This document shows, piece after piece, positions 1-7,895 of a stretch of 30,818 nt of DNA; positions within the stretch are counted from its first letter, which is position 1, and each line of letters starts with the position of its first letter. Location: NCBI RefSeq assembly GCF_905187505.1, contig NZ_CAJJIC010000017.1:1-30818 (forward strand), written 5' to 3'. Under the pieces are notes generated by a model, which worked only from the letters and a program-made list of their open reading frames with translations, was not told the DNA's origin and did not search any database. The position numbers and the translations under genes are program-made. Origin of the DNA: an uncultured Mailhella sp. (lineage in GTDB: Bacteria > Desulfobacterota > Desulfovibrionia > Desulfovibrionales > Desulfovibrionaceae).

Positions 1-941
1 CCTGTCTCGTGTTCGGTCCCTGCGGTGTCGGGCGCAAGGCGCTGTATCTGAACAGTCTGTTCATGGAGCGCCGTTTTTATGTGCCCGCGTCCAACATTCA
101 ACGGGCCTACAAGCGCGTGGCCATGAGCAGGGGCGGTTTTACCGGCAAGGGCATCTTCGGTTCCATTCCCTATCTCGTGGTGGAATACGACAACGGAGAG
201 AGCGTGCAGTGCACGTTCAAGCATGAAAGCCATGTGGACATGATGCTTGCCGAAATTCAGCACCGTTTCCCCCATATCAAGACCATGTCCGAGGCTGCTG
301 CGAAAAGGCTCGCCGAGGCCAGAGCCGCGGAAGAGGCGAGATACGTGAAGCATCTTTCTTCCGTGGCGGAGGAAAGTCTTGCCAGACTTCGCGACGCCAT
401 GGCCTTTCTGGAAAAGCGTCCCGACCTTGCGACGCGTCTTGCTGCGGCAAGCAAGGCAAGACGCGTCGATCAGCTGACCAATCCCGTTCACAAATGGGTG
501 GCTCTCGCCATTTTCTGCCTTGCGCTCGTCGCGTCCGCCTACGGAGCGTACACGTGGTTTTCCGGCGATGGCGACTACGGCATATACGTCACGCTCATAG
601 GGCTGGCCGTGCTGTTCTTTTTTGCCGGGGCCAACGTTCTGCCCACGGCCCGCAACAACAGCCGGGCCATAGCCGCCGCGCTGGACAGGGCCCGCGCCGA
701 CATGGCGGACTACATCAGGGATTATCCCGACTTTCCCCTGCCCGCACGCTATGCGCATCCCGCCACGCTTTCGCGCATGATACGCTCCATTCGGGAAGGG
801 CGTTCCGAGACGGTTCCCGAAGCCTACGAGGACATGAAGACCGTGCTCCGTGCGCTCAATTCCAGCGTGAAGGTCAGTCAGACGGAATACGACGAGGTGG
901 TGGCGATCAAGCCCATGTTTCTGCTGGAAAATTACCGGTAG
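1..941 (+). CDS. Two-TM membrane protein of unknown function (5' end outside window)
   Basis: The frame is already open at the left edge. A GTG at 9 could serve as a start, but the protein appears to begin in mid-domain, so the gene probably starts upstream. Numbering from that GTG, residues 1-90 form a beta-rich stretch that could be a PH-like domain. Residues 95-150 are an Ala/Glu/Arg-rich helix, possibly a coiled coil. Two hydrophobic segments follow at about 163-183 and 190-210, and the tail (to residue 310) is soluble and charged. This suggests a membrane-anchored protein with both large parts on the same side of the membrane. I do not recognise a named family and propose no function. 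It ends just before a good intrinsic terminator and converges on pssA. Confidence 0.75.
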   Translation, partial: CLVFGPCGVGRKALYLNSLFMERRFYVPASNIQRAYKRVAMSRGGFTGKGIFGSIPYLVVEYDNGESVQCTFKHESHVDMMLAEIQHRFPHIKTMSEAAAKRLAEARAAEEARYVKHLSSVAEESLARLRDAMAFLEKRPDLATRLAAASKARRVDQLTNPVHKWVALAIFCLALVASAYGAYTWFSGDGDYGIYVTLIGLAVLFFFAGANVLPTARNNSRAIAAALDRARADMADYIRDYPDFPLPARYAHPATLSRMIRSIREGRSETVPEAYEDMKTVLRALNSSVKVSQTEYDEVVAIKPMFLLENYR

Positions 942-964
942 CAGATTCAGAAAGCCGCAAAAGT

Positions 965-996
965 GGCCGCGTTTCCCCAAAGCGCGGCCTTTTTTT
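965..996 (+). terminator. Intrinsic terminator after the first gene
   Basis: GGCCGCG (965-971) pairs with CGCGGCC (983-989) and is followed by seven T (990-996). It lies 24 bases past the stop codon of the upstream membrane-protein gene. Confidence 0.9.
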
Positions 997-1174
997 GCGG
1001 GCACGGCTCCGGGACGGGAGGTGCTGCTCAGCGGACCGGTACGATGCGGCTGAGGCGGCAGGTCCGGGCGGATGCGCGATGAAGAGCGGTTTTGCCGGGA
1101 AAAGAAGCGTCGCTGAGGACATGGACTTTTCAGAAGGTGCGGTACGGCTTCAGGTGCTGTTTTTTTCAGGTATG

Positions 1175-1204
1175 AAAAAGGCCGCCGTCTCATGGACGGC
1201 GGCC
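1175..1204 (-). terminator. Intrinsic terminator after pssA
   Basis: A perfect 10-bp stem (1180-1189 with 1195-1204) has a 5-base loop. On the minus strand it is followed by five T (plus-strand A at 1175-1179). It lies 22 bases beyond the pssA stop. The stretch between this and the plus-strand terminator (997-1174) holds no recognisable gene. Confidence 0.9.
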
Positions 1205-1226
1205 TTCGGCATTTTTCGGGGCAGCA

Positions 1227-2072
1227 TTATTCTGCGGTTTTTTCTGCGGGGCCTTCCGCTTCCTGCACGGTGGACTGTTCGGCCTTGCGCGCTGCCGCGG
1301 CTCTGGCGGCGTCGGCGGCCTCGGGGTCGATCTGACGCCCCCTGCGGCGCAGGATGTAGGTGTAGGCCGGGCCGGAAATGACGTAGCCTATGAGGATGAG
1401 GAAGCAGAACAGGCGCGGCAGCGAGAACACCATGCTGAGCACGATGAGCGTGGCAACCATGGTCTGGAAGGGATGGGCCTTGATGAATCCGAATTCCTTG
1501 AAGGAGAAGTAACGCACCCGGCTCACCATGAGCAGCGGCACGATGACGGAGAGAATCAGCGTGAGGCCGGGGAGTATGGGCATGAGGAAGTCGGGATAGT
1601 AGGGCATGAACAGCACGAAGGTCGCCATGACGCAGGCGCAGGCAGGACTGGGCAGGCCGACGAAGAAGCGTTTGGACGTGGTGGAAACGCCCACGTTGAA
1701 GCGGGCCAGACGCAGGGCCGCGCAGCCGCAGAACAGAAAGGCCACGGCCAGGCCGAGGCGGCCGAAGGTATGCAGCTGCCAGGCATAGGCCAGAAGGCCC
1801 GGAGCCACGCCGAAGGTCACGTCGTCGGCCAGGGAATCGTATTCGATGCCGAACTGACTGGCCGTGCCGGTAAGGCGTGCCACCTTGCCGTCGAGGCCGT
1901 CCATGGCGGCGCCGACGAGGATGGCCCAGGCCGCCAGGTCGAACTGATCCTTGAAGGCGAGAATGATGCTGAAGAATCCGGCAAAGAGACTGGCGGTGGT
2001 GAAAAGATTCGGCAGAATATAGACGCCGCGGGGAACGGGCTTGTTGGGATCGCGCATGGGGGCCTCTTTCAT
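1227..2072 (-). CDS. pssA: CDP-diacylglycerol--serine O-phosphatidyltransferase
   Basis: Membrane enzyme that joins CDP-diacylglycerol and L-serine to give phosphatidylserine, the substrate of the psd product encoded immediately upstream. The CDP-alcohol phosphatidyltransferase signature D-G-x2-A-R-x8-G-x3-D-x3-D is visible: DGLDGKVAR, then G, then EYDSLADD. Several hydrophobic helices follow, and the C-terminus is Ala/Glu-rich. The 281-residue length suits the family. The ATG at 2072 overlaps the psd TGA as ATGA, which suggests translational coupling. A second ATG at 2057 (276 residues) has a better Shine-Dalgarno (GAGG, 5 bases upstream), so the true start may be that one. An intrinsic terminator follows. 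Identification is firm; the start is not. Confidence 0.93.
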   Translation of the reverse strand: MKEAPMRDPNKPVPRGVYILPNLFTTASLFAGFFSIILAFKDQFDLAAWAILVGAAMDGLDGKVARLTGTASQFGIEYDSLADDVTFGVAPGLLAYAWQLHTFGRLGLAVAFLFCGCAALRLARFNVGVSTTSKRFFVGLPSPACACVMATFVLFMPYYPDFLMPILPGLTLILSVIVPLLMVSRVRYFSFKEFGFIKAHPFQTMVATLIVLSMVFSLPRLFCFLILIGYVISGPAYTYILRRRGRQIDPEAADAARAAAARKAEQSTVQEAEGPAEKTAE

Positions 2073-2725
2073 GCTTCTTCGGAAGCGGACTTTTTAGCCA
2101 GAACAGTCTGACCGGCAAAGACATTTTCGCCGATGGAAACGGAAGAAGTATAGTCGGCGGGCAGATAGACGTCAACGCGGGAGCCGAAGCGTATCATGCC
2201 GAAGCGCTGTCCTCTTTTGAGCGTGTCGCCCTGTTCGGCGTGGGGCACGATGCGGCGGGCGATGAGTCCGGCGATCTGAACGAAGGTCCACTCATCGCCG
2301 TTTTCATCACGCATGAGCCAGCGGCACTGTTCGTTGTCGGTGGAGGCCTTGTCGAGAGCGGCGTTGAAGAACTTGCCGGGCAGATAGCGTATGCCGGTGA
2401 CCGTGCCGGAAACGGGCGCACGGTTCACGTGCACGCTGAAGATGTTCATGAAGATGGAAATGCACAGTCTGGTTTCGCCGGTCATGGGATCCGTGCGGGG
2501 CTCCATGCGCACGACGCGGCCGTCCGCAGGGCTGACGGCAATGTTTTCTTCCTGCGGTACCACGCGTTCAGGGTCACGGAAGAAGTGGACGGAAAACCAC
2601 AGAAGGATGAGCGCAACAACGGTGACGGGCCACCAGTCGAGAAGGGCGGAGCAGAGAGAAACGACCGTAAGCAGACCGATGATGGGCGCACCTTCGGGAG
2701 CAAGGCCGATGCCGGGCTTGTTCAT
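2069..2725 (-). CDS. psd: Phosphatidylserine decarboxylase proenzyme (short form)
   Basis: Decarboxylates phosphatidylserine to phosphatidylethanolamine in the inner membrane, the step after PssA. It has 218 residues, the size of the short (archaeal/Bacillus/rhizobial-like) class. Residues about 14-50 contain two hydrophobic stretches that anchor the protein. Near the C-terminus, RFGSRVDVYLP carries the self-cleavage site: in this family the chain is cut between Gly181 and Ser182, and Ser182 becomes the pyruvoyl cofactor. The start at 2725 was chosen because AGGAG lies 7 bases upstream; the frame stays open to about 3061, but that extension lacks family similarity. It sits 259 bases downstream of jag, behind a terminator, so it probably has its own promoter. 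The 225 bases upstream (2726-2950) show no gene. Confidence 0.93.
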   Translation of the reverse strand: MNKPGIGLAPEGAPIIGLLTVVSLCSALLDWWPVTVVALILLWFSVHFFRDPERVVPQEENIAVSPADGRVVRMEPRTDPMTGETRLCISIFMNIFSVHVNRAPVSGTVTGIRYLPGKFFNAALDKASTDNEQCRWLMRDENGDEWTFVQIAGLIARRIVPHAEQGDTLKRGQRFGMIRFGSRVDVYLPADYTSSVSIGENVFAGQTVLAKKSASEEA

Positions 2726-2945
2726 CAGAAACTCCTTTCGAGCGTGCCGTGCAGGGCATGCCGCTCGGACGGGCGGGATCGACCGCGCCCGGATACAGGA
2801 AAAGGACGAGTTCTTCCGCAACGCGCGCGGAAAGCGGGATTCATGAAGCCGCACATTCTTCCAAGAGCCCTTTGTTCTAAACCAGGAAGCGTCGAGGCGC
2901 AAGGGAGCGGCAAGGGGAAGAGTGCGGTCTGTCGGAACGCGTGAG

Positions 2946-2977
2946 AAAACGCCCGGCAGACGTGCGGTCTGCCGGGC
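2946..2977 (-). terminator. Terminator after jag
   Basis: A perfect 11-bp inverted repeat (2951-2961 with 2967-2977) has a 5-base loop. On the minus strand it is followed by GTTTTCTC, with only four consecutive T. It lies just past the jag stop and should separate the rpmH-jag operon from psd-pssA. Confidence 0.75.
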
Positions 2978-2984
2978 GATGTGA

Positions 2985-4070
2985 TCAGTCTTTGCGGCGA
3001 AGAATGACGACGTGCTTGAGCGGTCCGTCGCCGGAGCTGCGCGTCTGCACGTCGGGATCATCCTGAAGTGCCAGATGGATGACCCTGCGCTGATAGGCGC
3101 TGAGGGGCCTCGTGGTCTGTACCTTGCCTGTGGCCTTCACCTTTTCGGCGAGGGAAAGGGCAAGTTCCTGCAGACGGGAGTCCTGCCGCACATGGTAGTC
3201 TCCGGCATCGACCTGCAGGCGCACCTGCGAGCCCATGGCCCGCGTGATCATGCGCGAAGCCAGATACTGCACGGCGGCAAGATTCTGTCCGTCGCGGCCG
3301 ATGAGAAGGCCCGTGTCCTCGCTTTTCACGGAAACCTGCACGCGGTCTTCTCCGATTTCCAGGGAGAGATCCACGTTTTCGGCATCCACGTCGAGGATGG
3401 GGGCAACGAGGCGGCTGATGATGTTCTTCGTCGTTCCCGCAAGTTTTTCCTGATCGAGCTCCGCAAGAGGAACGCGGGGCAGGGTGCTTTCGAGAGCGTC
3501 GGATTCTTCGTTCTTCTGCGCGCTTTCCTTGCGGGAGGCGCGGTTCTGACGGGAACGACGGGAGCGCGGAGCCTCTTCGGCGGAAACGTCGGATTCGTCC
3601 GTCACCTCTTCCGCCGGAGCTTCACCGGAAGCCTTTTCGACGGCCTGGGCAAGGGCCGGAACGCCCGCCGTGCGGATGGCGGGCAGCACGCGTTCCTCCT
3701 GCGCGGAAGTTTCGCGTTCCTTCTCGTCATCCTGGCGTTTTTCCCGGACGCCTTCCTTGCGATCCCGGTTTTCTTCCTTCGCGCCTTCAGCGCCTTCGGG
3801 CTTTTCGCGACGGCGTTCGCCGCGGCTGCGACGGCGGCCTTCCTGACGTTCGGGCTTTTCCTGCGGAAGCGGGTTCTGCATGAAGTCGGGAAGCTTGGCC
3901 AGACGTGCGCGGATTTTCGCCTTGCGTGCGCCTACGATGCCGAAAATGCCGGTTTTTGCGTCTTCAATGATGTCTATTTCAAGCTTTTCTCTGGGCACGT
4001 CGTAGTAGGCACAGGCCTCCGCAATGGCCGCATCCAGCGTTTTTCCTAGGAATTCTTTGGATTCACTCAT
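2985..4070 (-). CDS. jag: Jag/KhpB RNA-binding protein (Jag-N, KH, R3H)
   Basis: RNA-binding protein of the Jag/SpoIIIJ-associated (KhpB/EloR) family, almost always encoded next to yidC, as here. Residues 1-52 are the Jag-N domain (FLGKTLDAAIAEAC, then the KTGIFGIVG segment). Residues about 60-210 are a long charged, low-complexity linker rich in Glu/Arg/Lys. The KH domain starts near 216 with the loop GRDG at 258-261. The R3H domain occupies about 295-361, with R-x3-H in RRVIH (about 328-332). At 361 residues it is longer than many Jag proteins because of the linker. It starts 12 bases after the yidC stop with a GGGGAAAG element in front, and it ends at a terminator. In Gram-positive bacteria the family affects cell-wall elongation; the role here is unproven. 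Confidence 0.93.
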   Translation of the reverse strand: MSESKEFLGKTLDAAIAEACAYYDVPREKLEIDIIEDAKTGIFGIVGARKAKIRARLAKLPDFMQNPLPQEKPERQEGRRRSRGERRREKPEGAEGAKEENRDRKEGVREKRQDDEKERETSAQEERVLPAIRTAGVPALAQAVEKASGEAPAEEVTDESDVSAEEAPRSRRSRQNRASRKESAQKNEESDALESTLPRVPLAELDQEKLAGTTKNIISRLVAPILDVDAENVDLSLEIGEDRVQVSVKSEDTGLLIGRDGQNLAAVQYLASRMITRAMGSQVRLQVDAGDYHVRQDSRLQELALSLAEKVKATGKVQTTRPLSAYQRRVIHLALQDDPDVQTRSSGDGPLKHVVILRRKD

Positions 4071-4082
4071 GTCTTTCCCCTG

Positions 4083-5684
4083 CTACTTGGCTCTGTGCAG
4101 GGTCCAGGACTGCTGGATGATGGACAGAATGTTGTTGCACAGCCAGTACAGCACGAGGCCGGCGGGGAAGTTGATGAACATGACCGTGAACACCACGGGC
4201 ATGATCATCATGATCTTGCGCTGCTGGGGATCGCCCATGGCGGGGCTGAGCCACTGCTGCAGGAACATGGTGGCGCCCATGATGAGCGGCGTGATGTAGA
4301 AGGGGTCCTTCACGGAGAGGTCGGCCAGCCAGAGCAGATCGGTGCCGGGCAGGTAGGTGATGAAGGATGCATGACGCAGCTCGATGCAGTTGAGAAGCGC
4401 CTGATAGAGGGCGACGAACACGGGAAGCTGAATGAGGATGGGCAGGCAGCCTCCCATGGGGTTGACGCCGTAGGTCTTGTAGAGCTGCATCATTTCGCGG
4501 CTGAGCGCTTCCTTGTCGTTCTTGTACTTCTCCTGCAGCTGCTTCATCATGGGCTGGAGCTTCTTCATCTGCTCCATGGACTTGAAGCTCTTGCGGGAAA
4601 GCGGCCAGAACACGATCTTGATGAGGATGGTCAGCAGGATGATGGCGAGACCCCAGTTGCCGAGGAAGCCTTCAAAGAAGGTGAGAAGCTTGAGCAGCGG
4701 CACCGCAAGGAAGGTGAAGATGCCCATGTCGATGGAGGACTTGAGGGAGTTGGGCGCGGCGTCGAGCAGGTCGCGGCTCTTGGGACCGAGCCACCAGGAG
4801 GTCTTGAGTTCGGCGGGCTGACCGGCGGTCAGGTTGACGTCCTGCAGTTCCACGGCGGCGCGCCATACGCCGCCTTCGGTGATGCGGCCCTTGAACACGG
4901 TGTTCTGTCCCATTTCGGGCAGAACGGCGGAAAGGAAGTAGTTGCTCATGAGACCGGCCCAGTAGATGTCGCCGGAGCTCATGACGCCTTCCTTGGTGAG
5001 GTCTTCCTTGTCGGTGTCGCGCTTGAGCGAGCCCTTGAGATCCCAGGCCATGCTCATGGTGTCGTAGTTGCTCTTGCCGCTGAAGTCCGTGGCGCCGAGG
5101 CTGTAGGACACGCGGGCGGCGGGAGTGCCGGCGGCGGAGGTGAGGGTCACCTTTTCATCCATGAGATAGGTGTCGGCATGGAAGGTGATGACGCGGCTGA
5201 TGCGGATGCCGTTCATCTCGCCGGTGAAGGTCAGCGTGGCTTCGCCGTTTTCGAGGTTGACGTCGGAGCCGTCGAAGCTCCACTGGCCCATGTTCCACGA
5301 AGGCTGACCGTTGATGAGCAGCCCCATGGGGGCCACCGTGGCGGCGGCGGGGGAAACCATGTTGAACAGCGGGGAGCCGGGGGTGATGGAGGCGTTGTAG
5401 TTCTTCAGCTTGAACGACTGGAGCACGCCGCCGCCGGAGTGAAACACGGCTTCGTAGAGAGGCGTGTTCACATGCACTTCGCGGCCTTCGGAAGGCACGA
5501 ACTTGGCCACGGGCACCACGGGAGCGGCAGGCGCGGGAGCCTGAGCTTCGGTCTGGGCCTGTTCTTCGGTGGCCGTGGGCTGGGGCTGTTCGGGAATCCA
5601 GCCCATGTATTCGGAAAAGGTCTGCCAGCCGATGAGAAGGACAATGCAGATGACGACGGAGATGATGAGGCGACGGTTATCCAT
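4083..5684 (-). CDS. yidC: Membrane protein insertase YidC
   Basis: Inserts and folds inner-membrane proteins, alone or with SecYEG. The protein has 533 residues, the Gram-negative type. An N-terminal TM anchor (residues about 5-23) is followed by a Pro/Ala/Gln-rich spacer. A large periplasmic beta domain runs to about 330, and five TM segments form the conserved 60KD_IMP insertase core. The cytoplasmic coiled hairpin after LLTILIKIVFWPLS is present (MEQMKKLQPMMKQLQEKY). The hydrophilic-groove position that is Arg in E. coli appears to be Lys here. The start at 5684 was chosen over an in-frame upstream ATG because AGGA lies 5 bases before it and the protein then begins with the expected MDNRRLI anchor. 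It overlaps the yidD 3' end by 8 bases. Confidence 0.96.
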   Translation of the reverse strand: MDNRRLIISVVICIVLLIGWQTFSEYMGWIPEQPQPTATEEQAQTEAQAPAPAAPVVPVAKFVPSEGREVHVNTPLYEAVFHSGGGVLQSFKLKNYNASITPGSPLFNMVSPAAATVAPMGLLINGQPSWNMGQWSFDGSDVNLENGEATLTFTGEMNGIRISRVITFHADTYLMDEKVTLTSAAGTPAARVSYSLGATDFSGKSNYDTMSMAWDLKGSLKRDTDKEDLTKEGVMSSGDIYWAGLMSNYFLSAVLPEMGQNTVFKGRITEGGVWRAAVELQDVNLTAGQPAELKTSWWLGPKSRDLLDAAPNSLKSSIDMGIFTFLAVPLLKLLTFFEGFLGNWGLAIILLTILIKIVFWPLSRKSFKSMEQMKKLQPMMKQLQEKYKNDKEALSREMMQLYKTYGVNPMGGCLPILIQLPVFVALYQALLNCIELRHASFITYLPGTDLLWLADLSVKDPFYITPLIMGATMFLQQWLSPAMGDPQQRKIMMIMPVVFTVMFINFPAGLVLYWLCNNILSIIQQSWTLHRAK

Positions 5685-5952
5685 GACGTTCCTGAGAGTC
5701 TGCGTCGTGCGCAGAGGGATGATCGTTTGAGAGGGGGGGCACAGGATCGAAGCCACCCGGATTGCCGGGATGGCAGCGCAGGATGCGCCTGACGGCCAGC
5801 CACAGCCCCTTGACGGGACCGTGAATTTCTATGGCCTGGATGGCGTAGGTGGAACAGGAGGGATAGAAGCGGCAGCAGGGAGGATAAAGCGGCGAGATGC
5901 AACGCTTGTAGAACCGGATGGGCAGAATGAGAAGCCGCTGGGCGAGAGTCAT
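5677..5952 (-). CDS. yidD: Membrane protein insertion efficiency factor YidD
   Basis: Small (91-residue) membrane-associated protein that assists YidC-dependent insertion. The family signature is intact: an N-terminal amphipathic segment with RFYKRCISP, the cysteine cluster PPCCRFYPSCSTYA, and the C-terminal HPGNPGGFDPVP motif. The start ATG overlaps the rnpA stop as ATGA, and the 3' end overlaps yidC, so rnpA-yidD-yidC are likely translationally coupled. The last ~18 residues after the DPVP motif are not conserved. Confidence 0.95.
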   Translation of the reverse strand: MTLAQRLLILPIRFYKRCISPLYPPCCRFYPSCSTYAIQAIEIHGPVKGLWLAVRRILRCHPGNPGGFDPVPPLSNDHPSAHDADSQERHG

Positions 5953-6359
5953 GCCGCGTCTCCCGAGGGCGTGGAAGCGTCGGGCCCTGCGTCTGCGGCC
6001 GAGGACAGTTCGGCGAGCAGGGGCAGAAGTTCGGTTTCCGCAAGGCAGAGACTGAACTTGTCGGCACGCAGATGCTTCTTGGGCGTGACGACAATGTCCA
6101 TGGCGGGCATTTCATCCTGATGCAGGCGGAAGAAGGCGCGAAGAACACGCTTGATGCGGTTCCTGGCAACGGCATTGCCGCATTTTTTTGTGACAGCAAG
6201 CCCGAGACGCCCGGTTCCGGCCGTGCCGGAACTACGGGCGAACACAACAAAGTATTTGGTGAACAGACGTTCTCCCCCGTTGTAGCAGGCGGTATATTCC
6301 GCCCTGCGGGTGATGCGTCGCTCTCTGGGCCAGGTCAGTGACATGGAAAGGCAATCCAT
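5949..6359 (-). CDS. rnpA: Ribonuclease P protein component
   Basis: Protein subunit of RNase P, which removes the 5' leader from pre-tRNAs together with the catalytic RNA. The diagnostic RNR box is visible in NAVARNRIKRVLRAFFR. The N-terminal substrate-cleft pattern (RRITRRAEY, YFVVFAR, RLGLAVTKK) also fits. The protein has 136 residues, slightly long because of an unconserved Ala/Pro/Ser-rich C-terminal tail. No clear Shine-Dalgarno precedes the ATG at 6359 or the in-frame ATG at 6344, so the exact start is uncertain; an in-frame stop a short way upstream rules out a longer form. It lies 121 bases downstream of rpmH, from whose promoter it is presumably transcribed. Confidence 0.94.
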   Translation of the reverse strand: MDCLSMSLTWPRERRITRRAEYTACYNGGERLFTKYFVVFARSSGTAGTGRLGLAVTKKCGNAVARNRIKRVLRAFFRLHQDEMPAMDIVVTPKKHLRADKFSLCLAETELLPLLAELSSAADAGPDASTPSGDAA

Positions 6360-6480
6360 GCTGCGCTTTGACAGAATTTAAACGCAAAATGTGGGCGTGG
6401 CGGAACGCCGCGCCCGAAACATTTGCATGGTCTGCCCGGATTTTCCTCAAGGAAAACGACCGGGAAGCGCACCGCTTTGA

Positions 6481-6615
6481 CTAGGCGGACAGGGTCTTGC
6501 GGCCCTTGGCACGACGGCGGCTGATGACGGCACGACCGTTGGGAGTGCTCATGCGGGCGCGGAAGCCGTGAGTACGCTTTCTGCTGATCTTGCTGGGCTG
6601 ATACGTTCTTTTCAT
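6481..6615 (-). CDS. rpmH: 50S ribosomal protein L34
   Basis: A 44-residue basic protein starting MKRTYQPSKISRKRTHGF and continuing with the conserved RMSTPNGRAVISRRRAKG, ending KTLSA. This is unmistakably L34 of the large ribosomal subunit. AAGGAG lies about 10 bases before the ATG. It is the first gene of the rpmH-rnpA-yidD-yidC-jag operon and is preceded by a strong sigma-70 promoter. No dnaA is seen on the other side, where a divergent kinase gene lies instead. Confidence 0.97.
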   Translation of the reverse strand: MKRTYQPSKISRKRTHGFRARMSTPNGRAVISRRRAKGRKTLSA

Positions 6616-6650
6616 GACGCGCGGTCTCCTTACTGAGATTGGAACATTCA

Positions 6651-6679
6651 GGTATAGCGCGCCTTGCCGCTCCCGTCAA
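6651..6679 (-). promoter_or_regulatory. Sigma-70 promoter of the rpmH operon
   Basis: On the minus strand, TTGACG (6674-6679) is followed by exactly 17 bases and TATACC (6651-6656). This puts the transcription start about 30 bases ahead of the rpmH ATG. Confidence 0.85.
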
Positions 6680-6915
6680 GTCGGAAGCGCCTGGCGCAAA
6701 GAAAGCCTCCCCCCGGAAGGGGCGCGGCAAGGTCTATGTGTAAGCCGACTCATGCTTCCGGGCAAGCATTAAAAAGGGGTTTTCGCCGGAAAAACGCGTC
6801 TTGCGGGACTTTTGGGCTTTGTCGAGTGCTTTCAGCTTCCTGCGGATGACAAAACGGGCGTTTGCGCTTAGACTGCGCCCACAAGTTCAGCCGCCTCTGC
6901 GGCGAAGGAGCACTC

Positions 6916-7782
6916 ATGCAGGGCGTACCCGTTCTCCGCGTTGCGGCCATACACGATCTTTCCGGCTTCGGCCGGGCATCTCTCACCGTGGCCATTCCCA
7001 TTCTGGCCACCATGGGCATACAGGTCTGTCCTCTGCCCACGGCCGTGCTCTCCTCGCAGACTTCAGGCGTGGACGACTTCACCTTTCTCGATCTCACCGA
7101 CCAGATGGGGCCCATGATGGATCACTGGGCGCGCATGGGCCTGAAGTTCGACGCCGTCTACTCGGGATTTCTGGGGAGTCCGGACCAGTCGGCCCTGGCG
7201 AGGCGCTGCATACGGGAGTTCCGTGCGCCGGGCGGCATCGCCGTGGTCGATCCCGTTCTCGGCGACAACGGAACGCTCGATTCCACGCAGACGCCGGAAA
7301 TGGTGGAGGCCATGCGCAGCCTTGTTCGTCAGGCCGACATCATCACGCCGAACCTCACGGAAGCGGCGTTCCTGCTGGGGGAACCCTACCGTTCCGACAT
7401 CAGCCGCGAGGCGCTGCGCGATCAGCTCCGCGCCCTGGCCGCCATGGGACCGTCGGCCGTGGTCATTACCAGCGCTCCGGCTGGTTCCTCCGACAGCACG
7501 GCCACCGTGGCGTTCGACGGCCGTCGGTTCTGGCAGGTGGAAGTGCCGCACCTGAACGCCTTTTATCCCGGTACGGGCGATGCTTTTGCCAGCGTGCTCA
7601 CGGGCAGTCTTCTTCTCGGCGACTCTCTTCCCGTGGCCGTGGACCGGGCCGTGCACTTCGTCTATCTCGGCATCCAGGCCACCTACGGATACGACACGCC
7701 GCATCGTGACGGCGTGCTTCTGGAAAGGACGCTGCCCTCGCTCAGAATGCCCTTTACGGGGGGAAGCTACACGGAGTTCTAG
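6916..7782 (+). CDS. Pyridoxal/pyridoxamine kinase-like protein (PfkB/ribokinase superfamily)
   Basis: Likely phosphorylates pyridoxal, pyridoxamine or pyridoxine to the B6 phosphates, using ATP. It has 288 residues, the usual length for PdxK/PdxY. The N-terminus VLRVAAIHDLSGFGRASL and the TAVLSSQTSG segment match the B6-kinase branch. The anion-hole/catalytic signature is NAFYPGTGDAF, with the probable catalytic base Asp222. The start at 6916 was chosen because AAGGAG lies 5 bases upstream; the frame is open further up to 6862. It is divergent from rpmH and converges on ahcY. Hydroxymethylpyrimidine kinase (ThiD) is a related alternative, but the N-terminal motifs favour a B6 kinase. Confidence 0.85.
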   Translation: MQGVPVLRVAAIHDLSGFGRASLTVAIPILATMGIQVCPLPTAVLSSQTSGVDDFTFLDLTDQMGPMMDHWARMGLKFDAVYSGFLGSPDQSALARRCIREFRAPGGIAVVDPVLGDNGTLDSTQTPEMVEAMRSLVRQADIITPNLTEAAFLLGEPYRSDISREALRDQLRALAAMGPSAVVITSAPAGSSDSTATVAFDGRRFWQVEVPHLNAFYPGTGDAFASVLTGSLLLGDSLPVAVDRAVHFVYLGIQATYGYDTPHRDGVLLERTLPSLRMPFTGGSYTEF

Positions 7783-7798
7783 CGAGTTTTTTCCCGTT

Positions 7799-7864
7799 GC
7801 GAAGACGAAAGCAGAGAACGGGCTTCCGCCAGCGGCGGAAGCCCGTTCTCCTTTCTGTCTTCGC
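7799..7864. terminator. Large bidirectional hairpin between convergent genes
   Basis: A perfect 17-bp stem (7814-7830 with 7834-7850) has a 3-base loop. It is extended, after a few mismatches, by GCGAAGAC (7799-7806) pairing with GTCTTCGC (7857-7864). T-runs on either side are weak (CTTTCTG on plus). Its place between the kinase stop (7782) and the ahcY stop (7898) makes a shared terminator the simplest reading. Confidence 0.65.
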
Positions 7865-7895
7865 GTCTTCCGCCGGAGGGCGGGAATGTCGGGAC

